Below, piece after piece: positions 1 to 11,057 of a DNA stretch of 64,000 nt. How positions within the stretch are numbered: position 1 is the stretch's first letter; each line of letters opens with the position of its first letter. A program made the translations under genes and the position numbers. Below the pieces are notes generated by a model, which saw nothing but the letters and a program-made list of their open reading frames with translations, was not told where the DNA came from and searched no databases. This stretch comes from Agroathelia rolfsii (lineage: Eukaryota > Basidiomycota > Agaricomycetes > Amylocorticiales > Amylocorticiaceae), in assembly GCA_018343915.1 (NCBI GenBank), contig JABRWF010000007.1:806001-870000 (forward strand). Reading direction: 5' to 3'.

Positions 1-1285
1 GAAGATGGAAATCAGGTCACGCTATTCTCGTGTCCGATATAATCGATGCCTTCTTCGTCGCTTTGTACGTGTACATCATTTACGCCGGTATGATTATGAT
101 ATGTGATTGCGTATCCGATTTGAAGCCCGTGGCGATAGGCTATCTTTTTCTTGCAAGCGCAAGCCTGGAGAACGGATGCTGAGTAAAGTAGAGATAGTAT
201 GGCAAGTGAGGTCCAAAGCACTGGCAATCCGGACGGGTACCGGAGGCTTCCAAAACTTGAGCGGGGATTTGATTTCCCCGCGATGTTCGCTAGATAGGTC
301 CAGACGCCGATCGTCCGCCGAACTTACTCACAAAAGAAGAATGACCTTGGGTGAACCTAGAAGGCCAGACCTCCGAGTGACTGACATTGTACAGGCAGCA
401 TAAAGACTCAGATGTTTGTCAAATTATCGATTCTAATGCTGTTAACTCGGAGGTGAGCATATGATTATTACAGGAAGTGCAAGAAAAGAGCTTTACCCAA
501 TATGACGGTAATAGTTAAAAATGGCAGCTAATAGGAATCGTTCAACGCCTCTCAGAGAATATGGTGCGTTTTTCAGTGAGTATTTGCTGACTAAGCTGAC
601 ATCCTGATCATGAAGATGCAAGCCAAATAAGGATAAACAAAGTTGTGCTACTGTATCTGGTGTCAATTGTTTTTATTTTATTTTTTTATTAGCTTACTCG
701 TTGCGGTTCCCTTGTGATTGTGAAATCACTGTCTTCGTCAGCTCTTTCTCCACTTCCAGGTTCACAAGAGCCAGAATAATCTCTTCAGAACATGACTGAA
801 ATTTTTGAAAATTAAAGCTATCGAAGTGATTAGTCAAGTATCAAATTAGCCTACCAGGTTCTGCAATTATAGCCCCATACAACTATCCCAACGTGGTGTC
901 CATAACCACAGGCATATATGTACGCTGAACATGGATACACATAACTTATACTTACTACGACTCTATGTACTCCATACCAGCTACCCCAGAATCTCTGATG
1001 CTCATACCCCTGGCCTCTGCCTTTCTTCATAGCTCGGTGTCCAAATGACAACTCGTTCAAAATATTTGCCCAGTCCCACGTTGCAATCCGGCGAACCTGT
1101 GAACCTATAGATTAATATCCTAGTCCTACCCTTCAAACTTCAGGTTTGTACCCATTAATATCGATCAAAGGGATTATGATATTGCTATGCGTTAGATATT
1201 GAAATATTGAACGTTGAACGTTGAGCACCCACCACAGCTTATTCTTCTTTCATTCATCATACATATTATTACTCGGTGGTCAATC
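1..1285. other. Intergenic region, no gene recognised
   Basis: Only short open frames occur here, with no recognisable protein similarity and no paired splice sites that would build a longer product. It is AT-biased like other spacers in this window. A short tandem of the unit ttgaacg lies near 1206-1220. I see nothing else. Confidence 0.5.
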
Positions 1286-1460
1286 TGTTAGAATATGTGA
1301 TCCATGTGCTGGGTCACATGATTCTGTCTTTATATTTACGGTAGTTTACATTATTATTTACTATCCGTTTGACTACGTACAACGATGTACAAGTAGACAA
1401 GCGGAATACATTTCTTTGTGTCAACCGCTGCTCATCGTCGTCGCTCGTCGTATTTTCACA
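1286..1460. mobile_element. Solo LTR, copy 1 of a 175-bp family
   Basis: The 175-base unit begins TGTTAGAATATGTG and ends TATTTTCACA, giving the TG...CA termini of a retrotransposon LTR. It is flanked by a perfect 5-base direct repeat CAATC at 1281-1285 and 1461-1465, which is a target-site duplication. A second copy at 39084-39258 has the same length and differs at about 8 positions (about 95 percent identity). No internal retrotransposon coding lies next to it, so this is a solo LTR left by LTR-LTR recombination. The short length suggests a Copia-type element; that is inference. Element orientation is unknown. Confidence 0.85.
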
Positions 1461-2350
1461 CAATCACATGCCAAATCAATGCGACCATGCTGGCTGGGGT
1501 GAACCTCTGGCTTAAGATGCCCTTCCGGAAGTAATCCAGTCAACGACCGGTCACGATCCTATCTGAAACGATGAAACACTGGCATCTGGTCCCTGCGAGA
1601 TCACATTGACTTCCTCCGCGAATCGCATGCCCAAATCTAAGGTTGAATTTCTCTTCTGATGAAACAAGGACAAAAAGCTCAAGGATCTCAACCTGGTAAA
1701 AATCTTGGCACTCAGTGCTCAGGGACGTCATATGTTTAAGTTAATGACAAAGTTTAGTCTGAACTAAGGCATTGAAACAAGTGAAAGTTGAGCTAGATGT
1801 ATGTGCATGCTGCACTCCTCGGACACTCCCGGATTTTGCACTTTTTCATGACTTTTGCTGGTGCGTGACCTTTTTCCTATTATACTAATATCTAAACTAC
1901 GATCAAAAGTATGTTTTACATCGCTAGACTAATGTCGATACGACAACCTATTTTTGTCTGCTTTCGTATTGCCTGTGCCATATCAGCTGGTTTTCATGAC
2001 CACCCTCATTTTAATTTCATTTCAGAGCGAGCTGAACTCAGGCCCACTGACCACTAACAACAATACTTCGCTTTCAGACAATCGACTCACCACCGCGAAA
2101 ATTTATCGCATGCCATCCTTCTTTGAAATAGATGCACCTAACTAGTGCGACCCTTTTGACTCGCTACCCTGAGAACTAGAGAATCTTTCGCTGCAAATTT
2201 CAAGCGAAGCAGTGTGCATAGGCTGTACTCTTCTGCAGCCGGTTGACTCGAGGACCTGTTGCCTGTTCGTATATAGACTCGCCAATATTGATTTGCCAGC
2301 TCATCGCATGAGAGATTACCGCTTAGCGTCCAAGCCACGATCCTTTCCTA
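1461..2350. other. Intergenic region upstream of the DUF6534-like gene
   Basis: After the LTR target repeat there is no convincing gene. A 63-codon open frame at 1954-2145 on the plus strand contains hydrophobic residues but has no continuation and no recognised similarity. The last part probably holds the promoter and 5' leader of the gene that starts at 2351. Confidence 0.4.
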
Positions 2351-3856
2351 ATGTCGACAACTGTTACCTTGCCTTCTCAAACTGTGATCATAGAGGCGGT
2401 TGGGCCTATGGTGTTGGGTATCCTCATTCAACAAATCCTTCTAGGCGTAACATGCCATCAGGCATCCTATTACCTGCGACGTCACTTTCGGAAGGATCCT
2501 TGGTTCGAACGGACAATCGTTTTGTCTCTGATTCTCTTAAACGTATTCCTTGGAGCAATCAATTTGTATGTATGCAAATGCATATAATTTGCGGTGCACC
2601 TGATTGATATCACCTTTGATTAGCTATGTATTCTATCGATTTTGCGTATTGCGTTACGGTAATTTTAACGCTTTCGACGTTGGGGACTGGGCGACGTTCA
2701 TTGAACCAAGTTTGGTTACTATCATTGGTCTCGTCACACATGTATTCTTTTTGATGCGCTGCTGGCAAATCGTGAAGTCCTGGATCTGCGTGTCTTTGTT
2801 GGCAACAAGTATGTATATCGAATAATCTGCATCAACCGTCTTATCAGATCTAAGAGCCCGGTGGAATGTTTAGTCTCTTTGGCTTCTTTCGTTTCGGGTT
2901 TGGCGTACGTATAACATCCCCAAACATTTTCTGCCGTTAAAGCTCACCTTTTTGAATTGTCCCAGCATGGGCATAGTTTATTTCTCGATAGGGCGCTTGA
3001 GTAACCTTGATAAGATATCGACCTCCATTACGTTGTGGCTTTTATTTGTGGGTATCCGAGTCGTGTAGAGTATTTGATGGAGCATGAACTCGTGTTGATT
3101 CGATTTTTTTTTTGCTGTAGACATGCATTTGCGATACTTCGATGGCATCTTTCCTTGGTTATCATACATGGAAATCACGTATTGCGGTTAATAATAACGA
3201 AAAGATGATTTTTCTTTTTCGATGCCTGATCATGGAGACTGGATCCTTGGCGGCTATGTGCACCTTGTTAAATTTTATAGTCGTAAGTTTCATGTTTACT
3301 CGCACATAACCTCGCGGACACCTCACTCCATTGTGTTTTGCAATTAGTACATGGTCTCACCTATCACGAATTATTAGTAAGTTGTCCGTTTATATATCCT
3401 TGTATAATTAAATTCCCATTTACTGGTAAATTTTTTAATCTATTTTACTTAGCTTTATACCCCAGGCGTGTGTACCACGCCTCTATACGATCTCGGTTTT
3501 GTACGGACTACTCAGCCGTGAACGATTGTGTGCTTTGAGCTACCATGGATCAGGTACAGCGTCTACACGGATGACCGAGAGTGATGGGAATGCTCATTCT
3601 CACAACATTCGGGCTAGGGTAAGTCTTTTCCTCATTTGATCGGAGTAATCATTTAAATTTTGATCTGCTTCCAAATTTTGAATATATTTTCGACGAACAG
3701 GGTAGAGGGCAGAGCAGTATGTTTCCAACAAAAGCTAGTACTCTATCAGAAATCTACGAAGTCGAGGCATCTGCTGTCGCGGATGATCTTGAGAGAGGTA
3801 TCAGCTTGGTGCAACTCACCAATATCAACCAGGACTCCACCCGGGACTCTGACTAG
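2351..3856 (+). CDS. DUF6534-like multi-pass membrane protein
   Basis: This appears to be an integral membrane protein of the DUF6534 family, expanded in Agaricomycetes and of unknown function. The first exon gives the typical start with GPMVLGILIQQILLGV as the first membrane segment. Later exons give the THVFFLMRCWQI segment, a helix around FVSGLAMGIVYFSIG, the family-like stretch ICDTSMASFLGYHTWKSR near 3125-3180, and RLYTISVLYGLLSRERL near 3480-3540. The tail is polar and ends GISLVQLTNINQDSTRDSD. About eight exons join in frame. The donor after WICV near 2795 is weak (gtcttt or gttggc), but it keeps the frame, so no frameshift is needed. Exact exon borders are my reading. Expected topology is several transmembrane helices with a cytosolic C-terminal tail; no substrate can be inferred. 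Confidence 0.7.
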
Positions 3857-4320
3857 GAACGTAAACGTACTTTCAACGATCGAGAGGCGTTAAAACATAG
3901 GGATGTTAACGAGCCTATATGACTGTAGGATACATGCATTCATTGCAACTTTGGATTAATATTGTAAATGGCTGTGATTACAGCATCTTTGGTTGACTTG
4001 CAGCTTCTATTATATTATTTGCATTTTTTATACTAGTAATATTCAATATCGATATCATGACTTTCGTAATTACTCTATTATTATTCCCATCATCATCCAG
4101 ATATCCGACTTAAGGTTTTACACTCTAAATACTGCAGCCGTTGCAGGTTATATGTTCCATGACCACTTGCGTTGTAAGATAAATGCCCTAGCAGGATCTA
4201 TGCGCTCGACAATCAATGCATCGACACTTGACGCGGGTAAAATAATAGGGGGTCATACCAACAAGTTACGATTGTACAGTGTCTCATGCACGTTTTCATG
4301 ATTACAATACATATTGGATC
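3857..4320. other. Intergenic region between convergent genes
   Basis: This spacer separates the 3' ends of the DUF6534-like gene and RIB4. It is AT-rich. An open frame at 3993-4301 lacks any recognisable motif. It probably holds the two 3' untranslated regions. Confidence 0.4.
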
Positions 4321-5012
<692 letters not shown>

Positions 5013-5165
5013 CGCTGTCGTCGAGGTGTGTGTATGCAGCTGTTGCCGCAGTTGCTTCCGGGTGCAACTTCGTTTCAATCACGAAATTTCTGTTCGTTCT
5101 TGACCATAACCCGGGTGGCTACTTGCTGAGTGCGTCTCTTGGGGGCTGCAGACTTGCACAACAAA

Positions 5166-6254
5166 ATGGCTACGACTGCTGACTCTGATCTTGCCTGTGA
5201 GACGGTTTTATGCTAGGCCTCCGCGTTTTCTTCGATTATGCTTACCTGCATGGTCGTTGTCAGCGACTTATACCCTCATACACTCCTTTCTGAAGAAACA
5301 TTCCCATGACAAGGCTGCCCAAGCTTTGAGGAAGGCTGTTAAAGATGTGGTTCTCATAGAAGACGATTCGGAAACCAACGGCCTGCAATTAGATGAAATT
5401 TTAAAACAGTGGAGAGCACTCAGTACCCTATCCTCAAAAGCCACTTCAGCGCCATCAACGTATGTCCGAACCTCATGATAATGTACTGCCATTAAATTTC
5501 CTGAACACACGATATCGATACCAGCTCCAGTTCCAGCTCTGAAGACGACTCATCTGACTGTTCGTCTATCTCTACCTTAAAGCGATTAGCTTACTGCAAC
5601 ATCCTTTCGTAGCTTCATCGGACTCGGATAGTGACGAGCCAGCAACGTCAAAAGCCACCTCCAGCTCAAAGCCGTCCAAGATAAGGGACACTATACCAAA
5701 ATTGGTATCATCTGCACTTAAAGACAAGACCACAAAGCCAGGCAAAGCCTCAAAGCGAGACGCTCCACCCTCATCTTCATCCACGTCTTCCGATGATGGT
5801 TTTGCCCGTCTCCTCATATTCTGTTTGATTTTCCACTGACATATTTTGTAGAGTCATCTTCGTCATCTTCTGAAGAGGGTACGTTTTTTATGTTATTTTC
5901 CATGCATATGCCTTACTTCTATGAAAAGATTCCTCGTCGTCATCATCTTCGGAAGACTCAGATTCAGACTCTGGTGAGCGCTTGTGCGCTTGGTTTGCTT
6001 ATAGAGCAGAATACTTAGTAACCTTCAGAGAAAACTGAAGTGGAAGACGCCTCGAAAAAGCGCAAGCCAGAAGATCGAAAGTCGCCTTCCTCTGCGGTTG
6101 AATCTAGCACTACTTTGACGTCTGGAGAAAAGAGCGAGGATGATGATTCTGATAGCTCTGACTCTGATTCAAGTTCTAGTGGAGACGAGTCAGCTAAAAA
6201 ACCTTCCGTTTCTGCAAAATCAAAGGGCCAGGTAAACGCAAAGGAATCAGATGT

Positions 6255-6303
<49 letters not shown>

Positions 6304-7069
6304 AGCTCAGATTCATCTGATGAATCTGACTCTGACGAAGAAATCAAGCATGATGCGGCTCTTTCCAAGCCTACAATCCCTCAACCAGCCAAGAAGGCAC
6401 CATCTAGTCCTTCGTCTAGCTCGTCTTCATCATCTGATTCCTCAGACGATTCCAATGATGAAGACAGCAAACCCACCAATACCAACACCAAGGCCGCATC
6501 CTCAAAAAAACTATCATCAAGTTCCTCGGATTCTGACTCCAATAGCTCATCTTCGTCTTCATCCGATGATGACGATGATGGGCCGACTCAGCCTACCAAG
6601 AAGCGTCGTACGAATGATGAAGGTGCTTCAGTGGTTACAGCAACTACTAACGCTCCTCCGCGATCTGTTCCCGCACCTGCAACCCAGGGCAAAATCAAGG
6701 AGCCAAAGCCACGTAAGAATAACACGCCTTTCCAACGTATCAAACCCATGGAATCCAGTGAAAAATTATGGGATCCTCGCTTTGAGGCACGGGTATGTCA
6801 CGATTGCTGTATTATCTGTCTTGAATTTGCTTCAATGATAAATCCGTTAGGGAGGAGAGGCTAATGATTACGGGGCTCGTGCACATCGTGATTTGATCGT
6901 TACGCGTGGTGCTGGTTTCCGCAAGGAGAAGAATAAGAAGAAAAGAGGTAGCTATCGAGGTGGAGAGATTACCGTAAGCACTCTTCTATTTTCTGCGGCG
7001 GGTGGAACAGTATGCTAATTCTTTTTCTGTGTCTAGATGAAAAGCCATAGCATTAAATTTGATGATTAG
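5166..7069 (+). CDS. SRP40/NOPP140-like nucleolar phosphoprotein
   Basis: This is probably a nucleolar chaperone-like protein of the SRP40/Nopp140 family, which binds box H/ACA and C/D snoRNPs and links them to Pol I transcription; the role comes from the family. The N-terminus (exons from 5166 and 5264) reads as a LisH-like segment with YTLIHSFLKKHSHDKAAQALRKA. The middle is a long series of acidic Ser/Asp/Glu tracts alternating with basic Lys/Pro stretches, typical CK2 substrates. The C-terminus matches the SRP40 C-terminal domain: TPFQRI, then WDPRFEAR, NDYGARAHRDLIVTRGAG, FRKEKNKKKRGSYRGGEIT and a final HSIKFDD. Several very short exons (about 25-50 bases) between 5520 and 6030 each encode an acidic Ser tract. 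A tandem hexanucleotide at 6255-6303 encodes poly-Ser. Confidence 0.85.
6255..6303 (+). repeat. (ATCGTC)n tandem repeat coding for poly-Ser
   Basis: About eight units of the hexanucleotide ATCGTC lie within the SRP40-like reading frame. They are read as alternating TCA and TCG serine codons. The perfect nucleotide periodicity, rather than codon mixing, marks it as a recent or unstable expansion. Confidence 0.85.
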
Positions 7070-7636
7070 AACCTTTGGAATTATATTTGGGGCTTTGGAT
7101 TTCGCATCTATATTTCATGCACTAAATAGGTTTTAATCATCAAAAAAAAAAGTTTATCATGTACTGGCACATCTAGATATCTATGTATTATCTTGATTTT
7201 GTAACCAGTACATTGTAAAATAAATCCGAGAACGATAACAGTTGAGTATACGGATCACTTATAGTATTATAGTATGCATCTCGAATTTGCCTCGTATAAA
7301 TTCACGCTGTGCTTAGACTTACCCCGCATTGGATTCATAACCGAAGTTCGGTTGATCCTATTACCATGACCGGCGGCAAAAGAAGGTACCACCGTGCTCT
7401 TTACACGTTGGACTGTCTTGGGCTCATTCACATCACACCACCATTTTCTTTCATAGGTTAGGGTCAAGAAAGGGAAACACCAGTATTATAAAAGTCGGAT
7501 TCATCAGCTATCACGGACTCGGATTGTCGTTTTGTAAGGCATTAAACTTGGTATTAAGCCTGAGTGAGTTATACTACGCTACTGTCGTTGAATTGGGTCG
7601 GATAACAACATTCGGACTCGGTAATAGCATTTCAAC
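7070..7636. other. Intergenic region
   Basis: This holds the 3' end of the SRP40-like gene, with an A10 tract near 7142, and the promoter of the alpha/beta hydrolase. The open frames have no recognisable similarity. Nothing else seen. Confidence 0.4.
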
Positions 7637-8927
7637 ATGGCTGCGGCTCAAATAAGTGGTTTCAGTACCGTTACTCTACCAGATGGTGCAAAACTCGCAT
7701 ACAATCTACTTGGGGCAGAACACCTGTCAGTTGTTACACCTTTCGTCTTGATTGGGGGCATGAGCTCTCGTCGAATCGATTGGGACCGACTTAGCGAAGA
7801 GCTATGTAAGAACAGACCAGGTCAGCAGCATCCCAAGTTCTCTTCTGTTGTGATCGGCTCATTCATGAAGTCTGGTAGTCCTTATTTTTGATCACCGGCA
7901 AGTCATATCCAACCAGGAGCTTCCTAAATCATACAGCTGATATAAAACCCGAACACAGTGGGATTGGAGATTCGACCTATTCGAGCCCTGAGAAAGACGA
8001 CTTGATTACGGTAGAGTCCATGGCCCGGGATTTATTATATCTGTTATCATCACTCGGATGGAAAGAAGTCGACCTATGTGGCTATTCCATGGGAGGCTAG
8101 TGGCTAACGTCTCCTTCATGAATGTACATATACTAATTGGGGTCTTACTCTGGACTTTTTAGGCACCGTATTACAGCAACTTCTCTTCTTGCCGTACCAT
8201 GCAATGAATCCGACATATCTTCCATTCCGATACAATCATATTGTATTTGGTGCAACCCTCGGCTCTCGTATCACTGACCCCAAATACGGACTCAAATTTG
8301 CACTCAGGCCAGGACAGGCCGCGACGATGAATGAGGAGCAAATTAAGCAGGCGATGCGTCCAACTGTGGAATCCACATTTGACCCTGTCTGGGTCCGAGA
8401 GAATCCCGAAAGGTTTGAATGGTGGTTGTCAAACTGCTATAAGAAACGGTATTGTCAAAACTATTCTATTTTTGAGGACCATGGCAGCTGACCCCTAAAT
8501 TCAGACCTTTGAACACAATCCGTGAGTTTAAGTTTGTATTTCTTCGTGTGCGTTTGTTCTAATTTTTCGCAAGTGAAGCAAAGTAAAGCGGTACGCAATT
8601 TATTTCTATCTTGCATCTTATAGTTTATCGCTCACCCCCTTGCAGATGAAAGGATTTGATTTCACAGATTTGCATGCGCGCCTACCGCAAGAAGCTCTAT
8701 ATCTTGTTATTGCGGGATCTTTAGATCAAGTGGTGCCTCAATACAAGGGTGATGAGATTTTGAAACTCATTCCGAGCGCCGTCGCACCCAAGATTGGCAC
8801 CGGACCAGGCACGATTCCCTCCGACAAGTATGGGCACGCTTGGTGGGAATACTTTGATATTGGAGTATGGAAGGATGTTTTAGAGTCTTTCCTTGACTCT
8901 CCTGTCCCATTCAAGGCTGTTATGTGA
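7637..8927 (+). CDS. Alpha/beta-hydrolase fold protein
   Basis: This is a predicted serine hydrolase; the substrate is unknown. Seven exons (7637-7820, 7879-7897, 7959-8095, 8163-8448, 8505-8521, 8574-8590, 8646-8927) give 313 residues with the frame kept throughout. Visible fold elements are DGAKLAYNLLG at the first strand, FVLIGGMSSRRIDWD with the oxyanion-hole region, LIFDHRGIGDS, the nucleophile elbow LCGYSMGG with the catalytic Ser, VIAGSLDQVVP with the likely catalytic Asp, and KYGHAWWEYF with the likely catalytic His. Two introns (7898-7958 and 8096-8162) require GC donors, GCAAGT and GCTAGT, to join DHR to GIGDS and MG to GTVLQQL. Three exons are only 17-19 bases. It converges on the TilS-like gene, which ends 117 bases beyond. 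Confidence 0.88.
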
Positions 8928-9043
8928 GATGCCTTGTATGCTGGAGCAAAAACTGTATTGGTAAAGTAGGCCGTAGCCACAAATAGGATACCCAGCAATT
9001 ATAGGTGTCTAGTGTACTATGTCTATGATAGTGAACCTCCGGA

Positions 9044-10871
9044 TCACCTAGCATTCAGCAACCGAATCCATTGAATTATGAGGCCAGGCGTGGAAGGCGA
9101 ACTCCACGTCCATCGATCTTCCACCTTGCTTTTGATCATTCCATCAAGCGTCAATGGCGTTTTCTGAGGTGAATCAGGTAGGTATACCTGAGGCAAGTAC
9201 CAACGACGTGAGGCTTCAACTCTGAGCTGAGACAACCTTGAGCGAGTATCTCGAGTCATAGCTTCGAGGTCGAAGTGGATGCGGAAGCGGTTATCCCACA
9301 GAATATCGATGGATGAGGATGAGTGTGAATCATGACTTGAGTGCATAACAGGTTTTTGTCCGTTCTTTGGTGGTAACCTTGATGCGATCCACATGTCTTC
9401 TCCCGGGGCGTCAAGAGGCACCTGTTTGAGTTTGAAGGTCTCCGGAAGAAGTACTTTAGCACCGTTGAGCCGTACCGGTGACCAGTGGACATCCGAACCA
9501 GCTGAAAAGGATCCAATATTTCCATATGGAGCGGCTGCAGAACGAAGGGCTTTGTCAATCTGTTGTATACTCTTTGATTTACGATGAGACTCGGCAGCGA
9601 CAGAACCCCAGGGATGCGGGGAAATATATCGCAGGATGCGGCGTATGAGAGCAAATCTAACGAGTTCGTCATCTATCATATTGAAGTCTTTTGGAGAAAC
9701 CAAGAACGTCCCAGGAGGCGCCGAAAGATTGTTGTGTTCTACAAGCCATGCATCGACTGAATCCTGGTGAACATTGTGGTAGCTCCGTTGAGTGCACGAT
9801 GATTACCTTGTTTATCAATTGAATTGACGTAAGTGGATAATGCATCCAGGCCTTCGTATAGTGATTGTCGACATAATTTGCTTCCACTTGGAGCAAATGA
9901 ATGCAATGTTTTGATGGCATTATCCACGTTGTTCGGCTTCTTGTCACATGTGGAGAGCAACTTCATAACAGGTCAAAATGTGTGCAGCAAAGACTAATTT
10001 ACCGAAGACTTACTTTGTCCATTGTAATATCTTCGGATAATCTAGAGCGAATTGCATTCCTAAGGGTAATTTCCGGCTGGAAATTTGTTGAGTCCATCAC
10101 ATACGATAGCCCGTAAGCATCACAAGTGGCGAGAAGCCTGTCCTAGCTTGTAGTTTATTTTTAAGCATTTGATCCACTCGGTGAGTGATTGGCGTGATCA
10201 CCTTGCTGAATGGTAATAAAGGGCGAATGACAAATTTTGACAAGCCATCAAGACCAAACCAAGTCTGGCCGTCTTTCTTACCCTCGCCCATTCCCCAGCG
10301 GCGTAACCTAGGCATGCCAGCAGCACCATAGTACGTGGACCCGTTGGCAAGACGCATAATGGCCGTCTCCAGTTGATCGTCCTTGTGGTGTCCAAAAGCG
10401 ACAGTAGAGCCACGGTCCAAGGTTTGAAAGAGTATCTGGTATCTTGCAGTCCTGGCTATTCCCTCGAAGGCATCTCCATTTTTGGGCTGCTTCACGAAGG
10501 GCTTAGTCCCCCATGGAATGGTTTGTGCAATATATGGCACTTGGAGAGACTGCGCAATTTCGGCACATTTTTCTTGCATGTCATGCGAGGAGGCCTGCAA
10601 ATTATGATTGACATGGATGGCTTCCAAGCTAGGTTGGAAGCCATGCTCGACCGAGAGTTGGTCCAGAGTTGATTTGAGCAGGAATAGCAGACATGTAGAG
10701 TCTGGGCCCCCTGAAAATGCAACCGCTGAGGAGGAAGATAAGATGAGATTGATCAGCATACAATGATACCCAGTACAAACATATTTTATTTCCAGACCCT
10801 GCAACAGGCATGCATTGCTTGAGACAGGCAAAGAATTCGGGCAATGTAATGGGCGTAGCTCGCAGCATCAT
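9044..10871 (-). CDS. tRNA(Ile)-lysidine synthase (TilS family)
   Basis: This is an ATP-dependent PP-loop ligase that would convert C34 of tRNA-Ile(CAU) to lysidine; in fungi the expected site is the mitochondrion, which is inference. Five exons (10781-10871, 10202-10725, 10014-10142, 9807-9960, 9044-9756) sum to 536 residues with phases that fit. Signatures are the PP-loop VAFSGGPDSTCLLFLL, the IHVNHNLQ histidine block, FEGIARTARYQIL, FGHHKDDQLETAIMR, and the TilS-specific YVMDSTNFQPEITLRNAIR. Start: the first ATG pair is at 10871; the frame is open upstream to 10910, but only from a TTG. A long C-terminal part after 9700 is poorly conserved. It is divergent from the YTH gene with about 186 bases between the start codons. 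Confidence 0.9.
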
Positions 10872-11057
10872 GATGAACACAGCCGTTGCCACCCCGCCAC
10901 CCGGAAGCAATAGGGGGTCAGTGGCACAATCCGGTGCTTGAGTCTCATCAGCACATGAAATTTGTTATTATCTCTCTCTCCTCCCACACGGCCCTCTACT
11001 GAGTTCGAACGAGTCTGGCACTCTGTCCCATCCTGTAATACCAGGTCTCATTCCTCC
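10872..11057. promoter_or_regulatory. Shared divergent promoter, TilS / YTH genes
   Basis: Only 186 bases separate the opposed start codons. A pyrimidine-rich tract (tctctctctcctccc) lies at 10971-10985. No clear TATA element is seen. Confidence 0.4.

Noticed and set aside
1221..1502. 93-codon open frame on the plus strand
   Set aside because: It mostly overlaps the solo LTR, and no protein similarity is seen.
2760..2850. Apparent frameshift in the DUF6534-like gene
   Set aside because: A donor at gtcttt or gttggc after WICV restores the frame with a normal-sized intron, so a pseudogene call is not needed.
6015..6368. Acidic poly-Asp open frame on the minus strand
   Set aside because: It is the reverse shadow of the Ser-rich repeat in the SRP40-like gene.
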